Origin: JANJWP01 sp964482035 | Lineage (GTDB): Bacteria > Patescibacteriota > Gracilibacteria > BD1-5 > UBA2023 | Length of the DNA stretch: 64,000 bases | Assembly (NCBI GenBank): GCA_964482035.1 | Contig: CAYZVC010000004.1 | Span: 124,001 to 188,000, forward strand | Reading direction: 5' to 3' | Program-made: the position numbers and the translations under genes | Part shown: piece after piece, positions 61,015 through 64,000 of the stretch | Layout of the letters: every line of letters starts with the position of its first letter | Numbering within the stretch: position 1 is the first letter of the stretch | Notes under the pieces: generated by a model | Told to the model about the DNA's origin: nothing | Databases searched by the model: none | The model's input: only the letters and a program-made list of their open reading frames with translations

Positions 61015-63171
61015 TTAGTGGACGAGGACCATGATGATGGGTTCCTTGCCGACTTCGTCGAAGACGATGTCGTGGAGTTTCTTGGACACGTGCTTCTTGA
61101 AGTGGTTGGCATCCGGGAATTTCTGGATGTCCTGCGCGAGAGTCATCTGGATGAAGTCGCGCATGCGGGCTTCCATCCTCGGGAAATTCGTAAGTTCCGG
61201 GAAACCGGCGCAGTCGAAGTTGATGAGGTACTGTCCCGGCTTCTTCGCGATGGAAACCGCGATGGTTCCGCCGGTCATGAGCTGCTGGCGCTCGTGGAGG
61301 TGTTCTTCGTTGGTGTAGCCGATGGTGTAGCCGTCGACTTCGATGAGACGGTGCGGAACGTAGTCGTCGGTTACGCGGAACGAGTCCTTGGTGAATTCCA
61401 TGACCTGTCCGTTGCGGCCGATGATGACCTTGTCCTTCGGGTACTCCATGTCGTACGCGTTGCGCGCGTTCCCGTGGAGCATGTGCGGATAGCCATAGAT
61501 CGGCATGTACACTTCCGGACGGATGAGCGAGATCATCTTCTTAGTGTCTTCCTGGCGGGCGTGTCCGCCGGCGTGGATTTCGGATTCCTTGTACTGGTAG
61601 ATCTTCGGACCCTGAGCAAGGATGACGTCGAAGAGGCCCTGCACGGAGCGTTCGTTGCCCGGGATGACCGACGACGAGAAGACGACGGTGTCGTCCGGCT
61701 TGAGGAAGGTGTCCTTGGATTCGCCGGTCGCGATGCGCATGAGCGCCGCGTAGCGTTCGCCCTGGGCGCCGGTACAACAGATGGTGACCTGGTCGTCCGG
61801 AAGGCGGTTGGCGTCTTCCATGGTGATGATGGTCCCCACCTTCGGACGGGCGTACCCGAGCTTCATGGCGATGTCCATGTAGTTGTTCATTCCGCGTCCG
61901 AGGAGAACGACCTTGCGGTTGAACTTTTCGGCGGCGGCGACGATGATCATGACGCGGTCGATGATCGACGAGAAGGTCGCGGTAATGACGCGGCCCTTCG
62001 CTTCGGCGAAGATGTCCTCGATGGAGCCGATGACTTCGGATTCCGAGATGGAGGAACCGCGAAGGTGGGCGTTGGTGGAGTCCGAAAGGAGCGCGCGGAC
62101 GCCGCGGTTACCGATGGATTCGAGGAGTTCGTAGTTGGTGGACGGACGGTACGGGAGCGGGTTCTTGTCGAACTTCCAGTCGCCGGTGTGGACGAAGCGT
62201 CCTACCGGGGTCTCGATGAGGAGGCCGACGGAGTCGGGGATGGAGTGGTCGACGGTGAACGGCATGACGGAGAAATTGTCCGAAATTTCGATCTGCACGT
62301 CGCGTTCGTAGTGCTTCATGTTGGAAAGCGGCGCGTTGATTTCGGCCTGCTTCATGGCAATGAGCTCGTAGGCCATCGGGGTCGCGTAGAGCGGGGTATT
62401 GAGGCCCAGCTGCTTCATGGCGAAAGGAACGGCGCCGATGTGGTCGATGTGCCCGTGGGTGATACAGATTCCTACGACCTTCTTCCCCTTCACGTAGGAA
62501 AGGTCCGGAATGGAACACTGGGTTCCGAACTGGTACTGGTCGGCGAACTGGAGGCCCATGTCGACGATGAGGATTTCGTTGCCGTATTCGAAACCGATAC
62601 AGTTGAGACCTACCTGCTCGAGGCCGCCGAACGGAACGATGCGGAGCGTGTCGGCCGGAGCGTGGACGTGCGCGCGGTGTTCCGGGTACGGAGCGTGCTT
62701 CTTAAGGGCCTGTGCCGGGGTGACGAACGGGAAATTGCGCTTGGAGCGGAATTTCGGGATGGAGACGAAGCTCGATCCCGGTCCTACCGGGGTGTTATCG
62801 GCCTTGCCGCCCTTCGGGCCGGCGTTCTTGAAGTACCCCTCGCGGCGCGGAGCCGGAGCGGAACCTTCGTGGTGGCGGGGAGCACCGGAACGGCCTTCGT
62901 GACGCGGAGCGCCGCCGTGCGGCTTGCCTCCGCGACCGCCCTGACGGCGTCCTTCGCCTGCCGGAGCGCCTTCCGCGGATGCGGCGGCAAGTTCGGCGCG
63001 GACCGGGTCTGCGGCCTTCGGACCGCGCTGGAGACCGTCGGCGGCTGCCGAGTGGCTCTGGAAGACCTTCTGTTCGGAAGCCTTGTTCACGCGACGGGGG
63101 GGACGCGAAAATTCGCGCTTCGGAGCGCCGTCTTCGGGGCTCGGATTCTTGTATTCCTGCATGGATTGCAA
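61015..63171 (-). CDS. rnj: ribonuclease J
   Basis: RNase J is a metallo-beta-lactamase/beta-CASP nuclease with endo- and 5' exonuclease activity. The 718-residue product has a 150-residue disordered, Arg/Gly/Pro-rich N-terminal extension (residues 1-160, not in typical RNase J of about 555 residues), then IVPFGGLEQVGLNCIGFEYG, the metal site ICITHGHIDHIGAVPFAM (HxHxDH), HTGDWKFD, LLSDSTNAH, and the beta-CASP motifs IHAGGHARQED and PIYGYPHMLHGN. It has no UGA. The ATG at 63169-63171 or the Met three residues on may be the start. The stop is TAA. It is 80 bp after the related gene at 63252 and probably in its operon. Confidence 0.95.
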   Translation of the reverse strand: MQSMQEYKNPSPEDGAPKREFSRPPRRVNKASEQKVFQSHSAAADGLQRGPKAADPVRAELAAASAEGAPAGEGRRQGGRGGKPHGGAPRHEGRSGAPRHHEGSAPAPRREGYFKNAGPKGGKADNTPVGPGSSFVSIPKFRSKRNFPFVTPAQALKKHAPYPEHRAHVHAPADTLRIVPFGGLEQVGLNCIGFEYGNEILIVDMGLQFADQYQFGTQCSIPDLSYVKGKKVVGICITHGHIDHIGAVPFAMKQLGLNTPLYATPMAYELIAMKQAEINAPLSNMKHYERDVQIEISDNFSVMPFTVDHSIPDSVGLLIETPVGRFVHTGDWKFDKNPLPYRPSTNYELLESIGNRGVRALLSDSTNAHLRGSSISESEVIGSIEDIFAEAKGRVITATFSSIIDRVMIIVAAAEKFNRKVVLLGRGMNNYMDIAMKLGYARPKVGTIITMEDANRLPDDQVTICCTGAQGERYAALMRIATGESKDTFLKPDDTVVFSSSVIPGNERSVQGLFDVILAQGPKIYQYKESEIHAGGHARQEDTKKMISLIRPEVYMPIYGYPHMLHGNARNAYDMEYPKDKVIIGRNGQVMEFTKDSFRVTDDYVPHRLIEVDGYTIGYTNEEHLHERQQLMTGGTIAVSIAKKPGQYLINFDCAGFPELTNFPRMEARMRDFIQMTLAQDIQKFPDANHFKKHVSKKLHDIVFDEVGKEPIIMVLVH

Positions 63172-63251
63172 TTGGAAAAAATATATTGGTTTGGTTTTCG
63201 TGGACGAATCCGGCCCGTTCTCGGAAGGACGGGCCTCATCCGGCCGCGAAA

Positions 63252-63809
63252 CTACGCGACGAGAATGGTGCTTATGACTAGCGGCATGCGGTTGAAACGT
63301 TCGCCGACGGCCTTTTCGAGGTCTTTTTTCACGATTTTTTCGAGATCGCGGGTTTCGATGTCCGGAACGTCCTTGAGGGTTTCCTCGTAGGAACGGCGGG
63401 ATTCGGAAACGAGGAACTTGTGCCCTTCGCGGATTTCGTGTGGAAGGAAGAAACCGCGGCTTTCAATGCGGGGCGACTGCACGAGGGTCCTGCGCGAGGA
63501 TTCCGCGAGGAACACGAGCACGAGGACTCCCGAATCGGCGGCGACCGAACGCGCTACGGCGACGTTCTTGGGAACCGGGCGGCCTTTCTGCCTCTGCGGC
63601 GGACGCTTGCGCGGATCGGCGGGCTGTTTTCCGGCCTGTCGGGCCTGGTTCTTCTGGTTTTTGGGGAAGTTTCCGCGGCGGCGGGGACGGTCGCCCTGAG
63701 CGGGGCGCGAACCTTCGCCGGAAGTCGGCGCGGATGCGGCCGAGGCGGGTGCGGAGGGGTTTTCGAAGACCATTTCGGACTCGAGTTCGTCGAAGAATTT
63801 AGGATTCAT
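63252..63809 (-). CDS. protein with RNase J-like C-terminal tail, 185 aa
   Basis: The N-terminal 85 residues are Arg/Lys/Pro/Gln-rich and disordered (GNFPKNQKNQARQAGKQPAD). The C-terminal half is ordered: NVAVARSVAADSGVLVLVFL, then RGFFLPHEIREGHKFLVSES, and TRDLEKIVKKDLEKAVGERF followed by PLVISTILVA. This pattern, an acidic/basic helix then a P-x-V-x-P/S-x-h-x-E/V-like strand, resembles the C-terminal domain of RNase J, but no metallo-lactamase or beta-CASP part is present. It lies just upstream of RNase J, so it may be a split-off or duplicated C-terminal domain and partner of that enzyme. The ATG is 63807-63809; the stop is TAG. Confidence 0.68.
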   Translation of the reverse strand: MNPKFFDELESEMVFENPSAPASAASAPTSGEGSRPAQGDRPRRRGNFPKNQKNQARQAGKQPADPRKRPPQRQKGRPVPKNVAVARSVAADSGVLVLVFLAESSRRTLVQSPRIESRGFFLPHEIREGHKFLVSESRRSYEETLKDVPDIETRDLEKIVKKDLEKAVGERFNRMPLVISTILVA

Positions 63810-63946
63810 AGGAAATCGGTGCGCCGCGGGTTTCCTTCCGTGGAGAAAAAGGAAAGAAAGCCTTGTGCGGACGCTCTCTGTAGGGAAATTGAGGAAGAGA
63901 GGATTCTATCCGTTACCGGATATAAAACAAATATTTTTTCGTATCT

Positions 63947-64000
63947 ATGGCGACTTTCGTCGTATCCCAGAAATACGGTTTCACGGTGCCGGATCAGAAG
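63947..64000 (+). CDS. unknown gene, first 18 codons only
   Basis: An ATG at 63947 opens a frame (MATFVVSQKYGFTVPDQK) that runs off the right edge. It follows a TA-rich region (AAACAAATATTTTTTCG) that may hold its promoter. Too short to identify. Confidence 0.4.
   Translation, partial: MATFVVSQKYGFTVPDQK

Overview
The window comes from a bacterium that reads UGA as glycine (translation table 25), which points to the Gracilibacteria/Absconditabacteria (BD1-5/SR1) branch of the Patescibacteria. The clearest proof is the NAD kinase (15144-15953): the second glycine of its GGDG motif is UGA, and so is the first glycine of the GG in TPAGTTGYNASAGGP. I placed about 56 in-frame UGA codons in 16 genes; decoding them as Gly joins broken frames into full-length known families (CNNM transporter, Nudix, NadD, SpeD, CoaD-CoaE, type III Mod, ADP-ribosylglycohydrolase, prepilins). 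The DNA is GC-rich by eye (mid-50s percent), unusual for that branch. All gene limits below assume UGA = Gly unless the entry says otherwise.

Layout. 1-9 kb: der (partial), a CNNM/CorC transporter, tRNA-Arg(CCU), lineage-specific small genes, a TRM11-like methyltransferase, PNPase. 9.2-13.8 kb: two large prepilin-like surface proteins, one ending in a thrombospondin-type-1-like region and one in a fibrinogen-like domain, with a NrtR-type Nudix regulator between them. 13.9-18.1 kb: an NAD operon nadE-nadK-nadD-Nudix. 18.2-22.9 kb: hypothetical and membrane proteins and a methyltransferase with a Nudix-like C-terminal half. 22.9-39.0 kb: a stress/signalling island: VWA, isochorismatase, kinase and PP2C in one operon; SpeD, DUF4178, DUF350, a lipoprotein and membrane SpeE in others; and a divergent TelA/XpaC/VWA-lipoprotein operon. 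39.1-42.6 kb: a CoaD-CoaE-HD fusion and small proteins. 42.7-47.8 kb: a type III restriction-modification pair and a toxin-antitoxin pair. 47.8-51.2 kb: ADP-ribosylglycohydrolase and the pncA-pncB salvage operon. 51.2-64 kb: a TPR-like protein, AAA ATPase, DsbA-like lipoprotein, superoxide dismutase, cold-shock protein, hypotheticals, RNase J and a partial gene.

How it fits together. Nearly identical promoter/operator modules (TTGACA, 16 bp, TAYATT, then TGTATTAAGTACA) lie before nadE, pncA and the PP2C operon, each with a second TGT-N7-ACA box nearer the start codon. With NrtR encoded in the window, this suggests one NAD/ADP-ribose-responsive regulon covering synthesis, salvage and a kinase/phosphatase/VWA signalling operon. 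The 23-39 kb island is also odd in its code: of 14 genes only speD has an internal UGA, while six genes end in UGA, two of them directly before a terminator. That suggests acquisition from a standard-code donor, or that UGA still terminates in some genes.
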